From IMG/VR virus record IMGVR_UViG_3300032086_002243, positions 1 to 32,666 of that record: 32,666 bases of DNA. One strand, 5' to 3'. Origin of the DNA: a virus. The notes beneath the pieces are model-generated. The model was given only the letters and a program-made list of their open reading frames with translations, did no database searches and was not told the DNA's origin. Below are positions 14,071 through 21,343 of the stretch, one piece after another; the stretch's first letter is position 1; each line of letters starts with the position of its first letter. Position numbers and translations under genes: made by a program.

Positions 14071-14310
14071 ATGAAAACCAAACAACTACAATTTGATAAC
14101 GGAGTAGCGGAGTTCCGCTACGAACAGAACTATGTCCTGTGTGTGTTGCACCCCAACCCACACCCGAACATAAACGACTTTGACATGACCATACCACTGT
14201 ATGCAGAAGTCAAGGAGTGGCTAAGGGAACAGAACCACAGGAGATACTCGACACTAAGATATGTTGATGGTGAAACTGGTTTCATCATCTATTCAAAAAA
14301 GGAGGATTAA
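14071..14310 (+). CDS. Hypothetical protein, 79 aa
   Basis: ATG 14071 follows SD GGGAGGAA; a longer frame from 14056 would start inside the SD. Beta-rich composition (QLQFDNGVAEFRYEQNYVLC). It is first in the 14071-15627 operon, ahead of the run of zinc mini-genes. Function unknown. Confidence 0.65.
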   Translation: MKTKQLQFDNGVAEFRYEQNYVLCVLHPNPHPNINDFDMTIPLYAEVKEWLREQNHRRYSTLRYVDGETGFIIYSKKED

Positions 14311-14312
14311 AA

Positions 14313-14441
14313 ATGAGTAAAAAAATAGTAGAATGTCCAGTGTGCTATGACCCAATCATAGTCACCTTTGAAAACGGATTCGCAAGGGTTTTCAAAACCT
14401 GCGATTGTAAGACAGGAGATGTGACAGATGATACCAATTAG
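14313..14441 (+). CDS. Zinc-ribbon mini-protein 1, 42 aa
   Basis: SD AAGGAGGATTAA and ATG 14313. CPVC (8-11) and CDC (30-32) suggest a zinc ribbon. It overlaps the next gene in another frame. Function unknown. Confidence 0.6.
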   Translation: MSKKIVECPVCYDPIIVTFENGFARVFKTCDCKTGDVTDDTN

Positions 14442-14532
14442 ATGCAAAGAATGTAACTGTAAGGTTGCTCTTTCACCGCACTGTTTGACACCGAGAGTAG
14501 TCATTTACTGCTTGGGGTGTGGTCAACAATGA
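14428..14532 (+). CDS. Zinc-ribbon mini-protein 2, 34 aa
   Basis: Starts inside the previous gene (14-nt overlap) after SD AGGAGATGTGAC. CKECNC (6-11) and CLGC (28-31) with Cys19 are dense for a 34-residue protein, and selection for cysteines in this frame supports it. Overlaps the next gene by 4 nt. Confidence 0.55.
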   Translation: MIPIRCKECNCKVALSPHCLTPRVVIYCLGCGQQ

Positions 14533-14738
14533 GCCACCCTAAGCAAGACTGTGGTTGCGAATGCCATGACGATAAGAAGCACGACACAACCTGTGTCCTG
14601 TGCTACGCAGACATGGACGAATGCCCTTCGTGTGAGGGGCTTGATTTCGAGGACACGGACGGACTTTGCATGGAATGTAAAAGGGAATACGCAGGTGAGA
14701 CTGCCATGCGTAACGAAATACGATGGAGTAGATTGTAA
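14529..14738 (+). CDS. Double zinc-knuckle protein 3, 69 aa
   Basis: ATG 14529, overlapping the previous stop. Ten cysteines: CGCEC (8-12), CVLC (22-25), CPSC (32-35) and CMEC (47-50), enough for two zinc sites as in a treble-clef or tandem ribbon. The C-terminus is basic/aromatic (RNEIRWSRL). Function unknown, perhaps nucleic-acid or protein binding. Confidence 0.65.
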   Translation: MSHPKQDCGCECHDDKKHDTTCVLCYADMDECPSCEGLDFEDTDGLCMECKREYAGETAMRNEIRWSRL

Positions 14739-14827
14739 TGAAAGAACAAGATAAAATAAACGAGATGAAAAAACAGACAGACCCACTAATCGAAGCGATT
14801 AGAAAATTCTTGGGGGTGACAGAATGA
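14738..14827 (+). CDS. Very small helical protein, 29 aa
   Basis: ATG 14738 shares a base with the previous stop, and the ORF overlaps the next gene by 4 nt (ATGA). It is charged and helical, the only member of this run without cysteines. It may be real or just a coupling segment. Confidence 0.4.
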   Translation: MKEQDKINEMKKQTDPLIEAIRKFLGVTE

Positions 14828-15027
14828 GAAAAACCTATGTCAAGGATTGCGTGGTGGCAGGTTGCTTTCAACAAGTAGAAGTGACCACTGCCTATGGCAT
14901 CAACCGATGCGGTAAGCATGGTGGTAAAACATACAAGTTGAACAACACGGTCAAAAGAAAACAAAAGAAAAAGCCGAAGGTAGATAATCTCATCTACGAA
15001 CAGAAGGTTGCAGTGGAGGGTTGGTGA
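14824..15027 (+). CDS. Basic zinc-binding-type protein 5, 67 aa
   Basis: Start overlaps the previous stop; GGGGGTGA acts as SD. Cys9, Cys14, Cys29 and His32 suggest a zinc site, followed by a strongly basic tail (KRKQKKKPK at about 45-53) suited to nucleic-acid binding. Function unknown. Confidence 0.6.
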   Translation: MRKTYVKDCVVAGCFQQVEVTTAYGINRCGKHGGKTYKLNNTVKRKQKKKPKVDNLIYEQKVAVEGW

Positions 15028-15161
15028 TGCAGACAAACAAGAAAGTCATTCGTAAGGTGGTTATCAAACCTCCCGAATTGACCGAGGACGAGAAGGCTGA
15101 CATCATTGTAGCCTTGTGGCAAGAGGACTACGAACTAATGCTTAGGCAGGTGATGGAATGA
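15027..15161 (+). CDS. Small protein 6, 44 aa
   Basis: ATG 15027 shares one base with the previous stop (TGATG), with SD GGAGGG. Basic N-terminus then an acidic helix (ELTEDEKADIIVALWQEDYE). No cysteines. Overlaps the next gene by 4 nt. Function unknown. Confidence 0.55.
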   Translation: MQTNKKVIRKVVIKPPELTEDEKADIIVALWQEDYELMLRQVME

Positions 15162-15307
15162 GGCGTATGGCACTTGAATGTCATCAGTGTCTTGGAAGGG
15201 ATTTTAGACCGACCTTGTTACTCGATAGAACCAATAGAAAAGCGATGGAAGTCAAATGCCTCGCTTGTGGTTCAAAGCGTCTTTTTGCGATAGGTGATAA
15301 GAAGTGA
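15158..15307 (+). CDS. Zinc-ribbon mini-protein 7, 49 aa
   Basis: Coupled start at ATG 15158. CHQC (8-11) and CLAC (34-37) separated by about 22 residues, the classic zinc-ribbon spacing, with GSKRLF after the second knuckle as in many viral ribbons. Overlaps the next gene (GTGA). Confidence 0.6.
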   Translation: MRRMALECHQCLGRDFRPTLLLDRTNRKAMEVKCLACGSKRLFAIGDKK

Positions 15308-15627
15308 CAGTGATAACATTCGTTAATCCGATTGGACTTTTTAGGGGCAAGTTCGACTACGAGAAACCTGCGGGTCTATACACTCAGCCATTGGGATTGT
15401 GTGGGCTGTGCGGTTGCACTGGTGTTCTTGCAGACCTAAAAAAAGAATACGAGATTGGCGACCCCTACACTTTCGATATGAGTCGGGGCAGTTTGTTGCC
15501 GACGATTCACTATCTTGAAACCAAAGATGGTAAGAGGTATGATTTCCTGTGTATTGATTGCACAGATACAGTCTACAAGCCATCTAAAGAATCGAAAGAC
15601 GGGAATACAAAGGAGGACTGGACTTAA
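15304..15627 (+). CDS. Zinc-binding-type protein 8, 107 aa (GTG start)
   Basis: GTG 15304 overlaps the previous stop and has SD AGGTGATA. CGLCGC (33-38) and CIDC (83-86) form a likely zinc site with a beta-rich segment between. It is last in the run; a TATA-like box follows immediately. Function unknown. Confidence 0.6.
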   Translation: MTVITFVNPIGLFRGKFDYEKPAGLYTQPLGLCGLCGCTGVLADLKKEYEIGDPYTFDMSRGSLLPTIHYLETKDGKRYDFLCIDCTDTVYKPSKESKDGNTKEDWT

Positions 15628-15630
15628 ACA

Positions 15631-15648
15631 TTTAAGTAGTGCCGAGCA
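15631..15648 (+). promoter_or_regulatory. TATA-type box TTTAAGTAGTGCCGAGC
   Basis: It matches the box at 22293 (TTTAAGTAGTGAAGAT) and the CTGNCGA-type family. The predicted start near 15660 would leave a leader of about 130 nt before ATG 15794. That leader contains the TG-rich block at 15716-15735, which recurs at 2321-2342. Confidence 0.5.
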
Positions 15649-15793
15649 TACAGGATATAACGGGGGCGGGGTTGAAGTAAATCACTTTGTTCGTTTCGTG
15701 ATTATTTCTCCATATCCTCCTGTGTGCGTCTGTGTTCCCCTCACAAATCAACACCCGCCCCCACCCACTTTCAAAAAAATAGGAGGACTAAAC

Positions 15794-16063
15794 ATGAGTA
15801 AAATATTTGAACAAAGAGTAATAAAACTAATGATGCAACACCCCGAAGGCTTGTCGTCGTATGAAATCTACAACAAGTTGGCTGATGAACCGAGAAACTC
15901 CCGATGGTTGCCGAGTAGGAATACCATTGGGTCGAAGTTGGCAGGTATCGTCGGGCTTGACAAGATTGATACTGCGACAGGCTACACTTCTGTTCTAAGC
16001 AGAAGCGTTGCGGTGTGGCAACTTGACATACAAAGATACAATACTTGGAGGGGTATCGAATGA
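15794..16063 (+). CDS. Winged-helix-like DNA-binding protein A, 89 aa
   Basis: SD AGGAGGA before ATG 15794; a longer frame upstream crosses the leader and is rejected. The sequence HPEGLSSYEIYNKLADEP, then LPSRNTIGSKLAGIVGLDKI, looks like a winged helix-turn-helix. It shares the P-S-x-N-x-hydrophobic-S/G pattern with the proteins at 19238, 19500 and 21889. Likely a small viral regulator or DNA-end/replication cofactor. The overlapping neighbour follows. Confidence 0.6.
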   Translation: MSKIFEQRVIKLMMQHPEGLSSYEIYNKLADEPRNSRWLPSRNTIGSKLAGIVGLDKIDTATGYTSVLSRSVAVWQLDIQRYNTWRGIE

Positions 16064-16830
16064 AACCCAACATCGTATCTACCAAGAACATGAAAGTAAT
16101 ATCAGCAAGACCATACTCTCGCAATCACAAGGGGGTTCTCGTGCAGAATCCATCAATCGAGATTGAAGAGGGCGGTAACACATATTACTTGACTGGTAAA
16201 AAGATGATGTGGCATTTCATTGATACGCTTTTCAATGAACGGCTACCTCGATACGCTTTCGAGGACGACATCTTTGCACCCAAGACAGATACGCCTTCGA
16301 TGTGGGCTTTGCTTAACGACTTCGTTAAAGATGCTTACCAAGAGGGTAATGAGTATCTAATCTTTTATACTGGCGAGGACAATCCGATAGTGCAAGGAAT
16401 ACACAACCTAAGTGGTCGTGCGTTGTTGACTGAATTGGAGACCGTAGGTTCTTACATTGAATACTTCACGAGACAACAAGGAGAGCGTGGGTTCTTTGCG
16501 TATAGAGATTCTAACGGTTGGGCTATTCGCCAATCAATCAAGTATCGAATCGGTCACGCTACGGCTGAACTAATTGACTTGGGTAAGAATGTCATTTATG
16601 TGCGTATGTATGGTCGTTCTGCCGACGGAATCACCGAAGGGGTAGATTACCCAAGGACAATCAAAAAATCGTGGAGTGAAGGTGCTAAGAGGGGCGAGAT
16701 TCGTGTCATCTTGGAGAAGTGCGAGAAGTATTATCCCAGTGCCGACTCATGTAAGTTTGAATTGGAACAGGGCAATATGCTGACAGTTGAATACGACCAG
16801 TTGCTTTACCGAAGGAGGATTGGAATTTAG
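16060..16830 (+). CDS. Hypothetical protein, 256 aa
   Basis: Start at ATG 16060 (SD GGAGGGG), overlapping the winged-helix gene by 4 nt. A soluble mixed alpha/beta protein with no cysteine cluster and no Walker motif. The C-terminus ends in basic RRRIGI. Not recognised. It closes the accessory half of the window before the AT-rich gap. Confidence 0.65.
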   Translation: MKPNIVSTKNMKVISARPYSRNHKGVLVQNPSIEIEEGGNTYYLTGKKMMWHFIDTLFNERLPRYAFEDDIFAPKTDTPSMWALLNDFVKDAYQEGNEYLIFYTGEDNPIVQGIHNLSGRALLTELETVGSYIEYFTRQQGERGFFAYRDSNGWAIRQSIKYRIGHATAELIDLGKNVIYVRMYGRSADGITEGVDYPRTIKKSWSEGAKRGEIRVILEKCEKYYPSADSCKFELEQGNMLTVEYDQLLYRRRIGI

Positions 16831-17097
16831 ATTATAATACTTTGGGAATTAAGTTGAATAATTTAGTTGTTACTGAAAAAATAAAACCGATGGACTGACA
16901 AGCGATTCAAGGGAATTAAGTTTTTTCTTCATAAGGTTTAGAAATAAAAGACCACCTTACTACTACTTACTATACCTATTACTTATTATTTAATTTAAAA
17001 CTCTAAAGGGAAAAAAACTAATTCAGCAAAATGCGGAACAGTATTGCGTTTAATTTTTTTTCTTCAAACAAAATTATTCAACTTAATTACATAAGTA
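16831..17097. other. AT-rich gap with 18-bp perfect inverted repeat (origin candidate)
   Basis: No ORF. The repeat AATTAAGTTGAATAATTT at 16847-16864 has its exact reverse complement at 17071-17088, 206 bp apart. A related GGGAATTAAGTTTTTTCTTC occurs at 16911-16930 and a similar T-rich block near 17049-17066. It is strongly AT-rich compared with its flanks and sits directly upstream of the replication genes. Confidence 0.6.
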
Positions 17098-17113
17098 TTA
17101 TATACTGACGATG
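17098..17113 (+). promoter_or_regulatory. TATA box plus CTGACGAT element
   Basis: TTATATACTGACGATG; the start codon at 17128 is 30 nt from the first T, so the mRNA should be leaderless. Type example of the replication-module promoter. Confidence 0.75.
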
Positions 17114-17127
17114 GAAGTAAGATTATT

Positions 17128-17931
17128 ATGATAACACAACACGGAACAATTGACATATATGCCACGGAACAATCGCTTACTCACATCAAAGACAATGTGA
17201 AGCAAGCAATCATCTATGTGGAGAATGAATATGGTGGTGCTACAAGCATCGCCATAGAAAGTATCGGTGCAGAACCAACAGGTTATATTGCTACTCATTT
17301 GATTAGCAATATGGTTTTCAACCAAACCGCAGAATACGATTCATTCGGGTGGAAGATTTCGACTTACGATGATAAAATCATCATCAACATAAACGAATAC
17401 CCCAATACACCAATCTATCCGCTTGAAGAAGCAAGAGGCACTTGGATTTACGCATACCCTCCGATTCGTGACTTGATTACATGGCTTCAATCAAACGGAA
17501 TAGAGGACATCACATACCTTGCCGCTACTACTATTCACGAACTGGTAGAAGGCGACCCGTTTAGACAACGAGAGCAACACGAAATACAAGTTGTTGATTT
17601 TGTAAGCGATGATTTTTCCGAGATAGAAGAAGGTAATCATCTCTTCATGAATCCGCCAGTTTGGATTGTGCTTGAAATCGCAAAGAGACTTTTGTTCAAG
17701 ACTGCCAAAGGTGTGTTTGTAGGATTCGACAAGGACGAGAAAGTAAATGTCGGTGGTGCTGAGGCTATCGCCAACTATCTACAAGACAACCTCGGCATTT
17801 CCTACACGAACGATAGCATGGAAAAAGCAATTGAAAAATTGAAAGAACAGATAAAAGCAGGGGAAGATATGAGGGCTGAAATCGAAGCCCTTATGAACAC
17901 GAAGCCTGCGAACAATACAATGTGGGGCTGA
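17128..17931 (+). CDS. Hypothetical protein at head of replication module, 267 aa
   Basis: Leaderless start at ATG 17128. The protein appears alpha/beta (IVLEIAKRLLFKTAKGVFVG) with a C-terminal coiled coil (about 225-255: MEKAIEKLKEQIKAGEDMRA). No nucleotide-binding motif. I could not place it in a family; a weak resemblance to PAC2-type proteasome-assembly chaperones is not strong enough to use. The next gene starts 2 nt after its stop. Confidence 0.65.
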   Translation: MITQHGTIDIYATEQSLTHIKDNVKQAIIYVENEYGGATSIAIESIGAEPTGYIATHLISNMVFNQTAEYDSFGWKISTYDDKIIININEYPNTPIYPLEEARGTWIYAYPPIRDLITWLQSNGIEDITYLAATTIHELVEGDPFRQREQHEIQVVDFVSDDFSEIEEGNHLFMNPPVWIVLEIAKRLLFKTAKGVFVGFDKDEKVNVGGAEAIANYLQDNLGISYTNDSMEKAIEKLKEQIKAGEDMRAEIEALMNTKPANNTMWG

Positions 17932-17933
17932 AT

Positions 17934-19241
17934 ATGAATATTTTCAAGACTATGGAAGAGTATGTTAATCGAAATCATTACATTGATGTCGAGGATAAAG
18001 TGCCTGTGTTTATTTGTTCAATTGGAACACACATCTTCAACGGGCTGAATAAGTGCGGGACTTGTCCCTTTGAGCCGACAGAAGATTTGGAAGGGTTCGC
18101 AATTGATTCCTGTATTCTACGGCATGACAAAGCACCCATCTATACACCGATGAGCCATGTCGCTGATACAAGGCTACACATTATTATGCGTGGTGTCAAA
18201 GGTTCGGGTAAATCTATCCTCATCAATCTGTTTCTCAGTGAAAAAACTGGGCTACTAAACAATAAGGAAAACGCAGAACTGGGTATCGGTTTTAGAACTG
18301 ACATCGGGGCTAACTCGATTACAGAAGCAGGTATGTTCGGTTCGGTCAATGAAGATGGCGAAGTAGTCGGTAGACCGCTTGCTCGTGAAATGTGTGGTGG
18401 ATTCCTCGGCTTTGAAGAATTCTCATCACTGATTGATGCAGGTAAGAAGGAACATAGCACTGACATGACTAACCAACTCTTGACTTCCACCGACAACGGC
18501 AGGGTCAAGAAAGTAATGAAGTCGGGTTGGGTAGAATACACTACCCGATACACTCTATGGGCGGGAACTCAACCTTCTCGATTTGAAATGGAGTCGGGTC
18601 TTGACCGAAGGTTCTTTGTCATTGACATTGACATGACTCCCGACAAGGAACTCAAATACAAACAGGCTCAAGCAAGACAATCATCAATGAGTCCAAGCGA
18701 GCGAGCAGAACTCGTCGCTATGGCTGAGAAGATTCGTAACTTCTTTACCGAGAGGGCTATGGAGGTCATCATGAACCCTCCGAAGTCAATCTACTTTGAA
18801 GATGGATTCAATGAATGGTTGTTCCGTCCCGAAGTGCGAAGCCACGAGGCTGATTTGTTTCGTCGTTTGGCTCTCGGATATGCTATCATGTCCGAGGACT
18901 ACGACGGTGGAGATGTGCTTCACATCTCTATGACAGATGAACTACGAGATATTCTCGACAGGTGTTTGCAGATGCGTAGAAATGTCATGGATTCCGACTT
19001 GAATCTAATCAAGACTGCGTTTTGGAATACTCAAATGAGCCGTTCCCAACTTATCAAAGAGGTAAGTCGCATGATTACTGGTGGCGACTACCAATCAGCG
19101 AAGCGATGGATTAGTGACAACCTACTCCACCAATCGTGGTATTCGGAGGAAAAGTCCGATAACGCAGGGCGTGGTCGAAAAGGTGTCGCTATCTACATCG
19201 GCAACAAACCAGTAGAGGCAACCAAGGAGTTGATACAATGA
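17934..19241 (+). CDS. AAA+ ATPase, likely replicative helicase (MCM-like) candidate, 435 aa
   Basis: Walker A GVKGSGKS (87-94), Walker B-like FLGFEEF (157-163), a sensor-1-like region LWAGTQPS (208-215) and arginine-finger-like LDRRFF (223-228) define a P-loop AAA+ ATPase. Upstream, Cys28, Cys41, Cys44 and Cys60 could bind zinc, as in MCM N-terminal domains. The C-terminal about 70 residues (QLIKEVSRMITGGDYQSAKR) look like a winged helix, again MCM-like. Helicase role is inferred from the replisome context; a packaging or remodelling ATPase is the alternative. Starts at ATG 17934; SD is weak. Confidence 0.7.
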   Translation: MNIFKTMEEYVNRNHYIDVEDKVPVFICSIGTHIFNGLNKCGTCPFEPTEDLEGFAIDSCILRHDKAPIYTPMSHVADTRLHIIMRGVKGSGKSILINLFLSEKTGLLNNKENAELGIGFRTDIGANSITEAGMFGSVNEDGEVVGRPLAREMCGGFLGFEEFSSLIDAGKKEHSTDMTNQLLTSTDNGRVKKVMKSGWVEYTTRYTLWAGTQPSRFEMESGLDRRFFVIDIDMTPDKELKYKQAQARQSSMSPSERAELVAMAEKIRNFFTERAMEVIMNPPKSIYFEDGFNEWLFRPEVRSHEADLFRRLALGYAIMSEDYDGGDVLHISMTDELRDILDRCLQMRRNVMDSDLNLIKTAFWNTQMSRSQLIKEVSRMITGGDYQSAKRWISDNLLHQSWYSEEKSDNAGRGRKGVAIYIGNKPVEATKELIQ

Positions 19242-19516
19242 CAAGAATGAAGAAAAAAATATGGAAAGACTGGCTACACGAACACTTGACTGAGACTGGT
19301 GGCGAAATGAATGTTCACGAAATCGTGAACTATTTGCTTACAGTTAGAACCAAACGCACTAACACCCCTTTGCGTGAGATACCGAGCAAAAACCAAGTGA
19401 GTCAAAAGTTGAAAGGCGACAAGCGGTTCATGTATGAGTGGAAAAGAATAAATTCTTTTGAAGTAGGTGGCTACGAAATAATGGTTTGGAGGTCTAACGA
19501 TGCCTTTCAAAATTAA
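19238..19516 (+). CDS. Winged-helix-like protein B, 92 aa
   Basis: ATGA overlap with the AAA+ gene, SD AAGGAG. MNVHEIVNYLL and then IPSKNQVSQKLKGDKRFMYE follow the same pattern as proteins A, C and D: helix, linker, P-S-x-N recognition-like helix, strand. Basic N-terminus. Probably DNA binding, perhaps a helicase accessory given its position. Confidence 0.6.
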   Translation: MTRMKKKIWKDWLHEHLTETGGEMNVHEIVNYLLTVRTKRTNTPLREIPSKNQVSQKLKGDKRFMYEWKRINSFEVGGYEIMVWRSNDAFQN

Positions 19517-19757
19517 GTTTCGACTCGCTCGTGACAAAGCCTACGAAATACTCAAGGACTCGGAAGAGCCTATGAGATGTAGCACCATTCTTGAACAACT
19601 ACAAACGCACTACACTAAACGATGTCCCTCAAACACTAATCAGTTGAGCAATCTTTTGAGGCTCGATGATAGGTTTGAGAGCGTGAAAATATATCAATAC
19701 GACCCCGAAACCGCACAGGGAGGACTATATGACTTTTGGAGGATTACCGATGAGTGA
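19500..19757 (+). CDS. Winged-helix-like protein C, 85 aa
   Basis: SD GGAGGTC, ATG 19500 inside the end of the previous gene (17-nt overlap). RCSTILEQLQTHYTKRCPSN, then QLSNLLRLDDRFESVKIYQY, is a clear paralogue of protein B, with which it is adjacent; tandem duplication is likely. Confidence 0.6.
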   Translation: MPFKIKFRLARDKAYEILKDSEEPMRCSTILEQLQTHYTKRCPSNTNQLSNLLRLDDRFESVKIYQYDPETAQGGLYDFWRITDE

Positions 19758-20301
19758 CTGTCCCGTATGCAACTTGGCTAATCGTCGTGAAGTTGAAATC
19801 AAACTTCATCGAGGCGAAATATCGGGAACTTTCTTGGAGACTAAATACCGTTGGAATTGGGGCGTTGTGTCAACTCACATGGAGGAACATTTAGAATACG
19901 ACCCAGTTGAAGCGAATCGTATTGAGAAGTTGCGTGATGAATCTATCAGCACTCTTAATGTAGCCGAGAATCTCGTGCAAAGGCTCGTGGGTTGGGTAGA
20001 CGAACTCGAAGAACGAAAGGCAGAAGAAGGGTTGACTACTGAAATCATTGGTGATGCCACCAAACTTTTCTCACAGGCTCAAGGGTTCTTGAAACTCATC
20101 GGTCAATTGAAGAAGGAGATTGGTGTTGATTCGCAGTTGCTCTTGGCAGATAAGAAGGTAGACATGGTAATGGGTATTCTTGTAGAAGTTCTTAGGAACG
20201 AACCAGTGTATCTTGACCAAATTCAATTGCGGTTGGCTACGCTACAAGCACCTACGCACATCATTGACGACGCAGACTTTGAGGTAGTTGATGAAGATTA
20301 G
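19750..20301 (+). CDS. CxxC/HTH protein with coiled coil, possible terminase-small-subunit-like, 183 aa
   Basis: SD GGAGGATT and ATG 19750. The N-terminus CPVC (residues 4-7), REVEIKLHRGEISGTFLETK and VVSTHMEEHL (His residues) resemble phage proteins with a CxxC...H..H knuckle around a homeodomain-like HTH. Such proteins often bind DNA and some are predicted small terminase subunits. The remainder is helical with coiled-coil character (55-135), suitable for oligomerisation. Here it sits in the replication module far from TerL, so a replication or regulatory role is equally possible. Confidence 0.6.
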   Translation: MSDCPVCNLANRREVEIKLHRGEISGTFLETKYRWNWGVVSTHMEEHLEYDPVEANRIEKLRDESISTLNVAENLVQRLVGWVDELEERKAEEGLTTEIIGDATKLFSQAQGFLKLIGQLKKEIGVDSQLLLADKKVDMVMGILVEVLRNEPVYLDQIQLRLATLQAPTHIIDDADFEVVDED

Positions 20302-20443
20302 ATGTTTGACCTGCAAGGCTCAGTTGACAAATCCTCAAGCGAGGTTTTGCTCAATCTGTATCAGTAGGCAGGCACTTTTAAATTCATTTTATGAAAGGAT
20401 ATGGAGAGGATATATTGGTTCGAGATTGGAGGAACAAGAGTAG
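20291..20443 (+). CDS. Zinc-ribbon mini-protein, 50 aa
   Basis: ATG 20291 overlaps the previous stop. CLTC (5-8) and CSIC (20-23) form a short ribbon, then a basic/aromatic helix. Its last 53 nt overlap the frame of the next gene, so either its C-terminus or the next gene's start is misjudged. Confidence 0.5.
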   Translation: MKIRCLTCKAQLTNPQARFCSICISRQALLNSFYERIWRGYIGSRLEEQE

Positions 20444-20684
20444 ACGAACTCTACATACAAGACCTATTTATACTGACGAATTCCCATCTTTAGCGAAGGC
20501 TATGTGTGAGGACGGATTAACTCTTAGGCTTGTGAATAAAGGTAATGGTTATGAGTGGCTTGTTGCTGATTACAAACTCCCGACAAGTAGTGTGCGTGAT
20601 GTGTGGGATTTAACGCCCCATCAAATGCGACGATTTATTGATTGGGCTATCGAAAATGATTCGGAGTTGATTTCATGGGAGTAA
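20391..20684 (+). CDS. Hypothetical protein, 97 aa (start uncertain)
   Basis: ATG 20391 lacks an SD; the TATA-like TTTTAAAT lies only about 14 nt upstream, too close for a leaderless start there. TTG 20415, preceded by GGAGAGGATATA, or ATG 20502, 36 nt downstream of a TTTATACTGACGAA box at 20467, are alternatives. Trp/Asp-rich C-terminus (WDLTPHQMRRFIDWAIENDS). Function unknown. Confidence 0.5.
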   Translation: MKGYGEDILVRDWRNKSRRTLHTRPIYTDEFPSLAKAMCEDGLTLRLVNKGNGYEWLVADYKLPTSSVRDVWDLTPHQMRRFIDWAIENDSELISWE

Positions 20685-21343
20685 TTATTTTTACAGATGA
20701 CGATACAAAATATCGAAAGGGCGATTACATTTCTATGTATGGCGAAATGACAATCTCTCCCACCGCACCCAATACTACATTTATCTACCACCCAAGGCAG
20801 ACTTTTACTGAGAAGGACGCTATTTACTGGGCTGATGTAGTCCCGTTCCGAATGGTAGTCGTGACAAACAAACTACCTAAGTTGACTGATAAGAGCAAAC
20901 ATTGTGTCATTGTAGACCAACAACTCAAGGTCAAGCAAGACTTGTATCGAATGACTCGTGCGGTTCTTTGTTGGGCTGATAGGGACAGGGCATTCAAGAT
21001 GATGGGTCAACTACCTATCCCTTATGTCAACGCCTTTCTCAAAGCCAATGTGAACGACATCGAGTTCGGTAGAATTCTCGCTCGATGCAAGTTTACTCTT
21101 GCAGATGATTACACGAGAGCAGTTATTTCCTACGGTGTCAAGCCAGTCAAGGAGTTCAAGAACCCACAGAAGAAGTCGAGCAACGATTATATACTGCCGA
21201 GCGATGTTAGACAAACAGACAAGCACATGGAAATCATCATCAATAATGATGTTGTGGTTTCAAACGCCATAAGGCGTGACGAACCCGAAGTGCTTCCGTC
21301 TAAACTCCCTAAGAGGAAACAGAAGGTGATAGAATGGATATGA
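20675..21343 (+). CDS. Hypothetical protein, possible degenerate clamp-loader partner, 222 aa
   Basis: Overlaps the previous gene by 10 nt. The first 100 residues read like an alpha/beta nucleotide-binding fold without a Walker A (FRMVVVTNKLPKLTDKSKHC, VIVDQQ), followed by a helical part and a basic tail (KLPKRKQK). Position three genes before the RFC small subunit, which has no large-subunit partner in the window, makes a second clamp-loader subunit conceivable. No motif proves this. A TTATATACTGCCGA box lies inside it at 21187. Confidence 0.5.
   Translation: MGVIIFTDDDTKYRKGDYISMYGEMTISPTAPNTTFIYHPRQTFTEKDAIYWADVVPFRMVVVTNKLPKLTDKSKHCVIVDQQLKVKQDLYRMTRAVLCWADRDRAFKMMGQLPIPYVNAFLKANVNDIEFGRILARCKFTLADDYTRAVISYGVKPVKEFKNPQKKSSNDYILPSDVRQTDKHMEIIINNDVVVSNAIRRDEPEVLPSKLPKRKQKVIEWI
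21187..21200 (+). promoter_or_regulatory. Possible internal promoter TTATATACTGCCGA
   Basis: Full match to the replication-module promoter family, but inside the 20675-21343 coding sequence (DYILPSD). It could drive the cyclotransferase gene at 21334 with a leader of about 115 nt, or be coincidence. Confidence 0.35.

Noticed and set aside
15515-15793. N-terminal extension of the winged-helix gene upstream to 15515
   Set aside because: Overlaps the preceding zinc gene in another frame, crosses a TATA-type box and gives a Pro/Val-rich translation; the ATG at 15794 has a strong SD.
16831-17097. Attachment site or integrase remnant in the AT-rich gap
   Set aside because: No integrase gene, tRNA fragment or direct-repeat core is visible; only an inverted repeat is seen.
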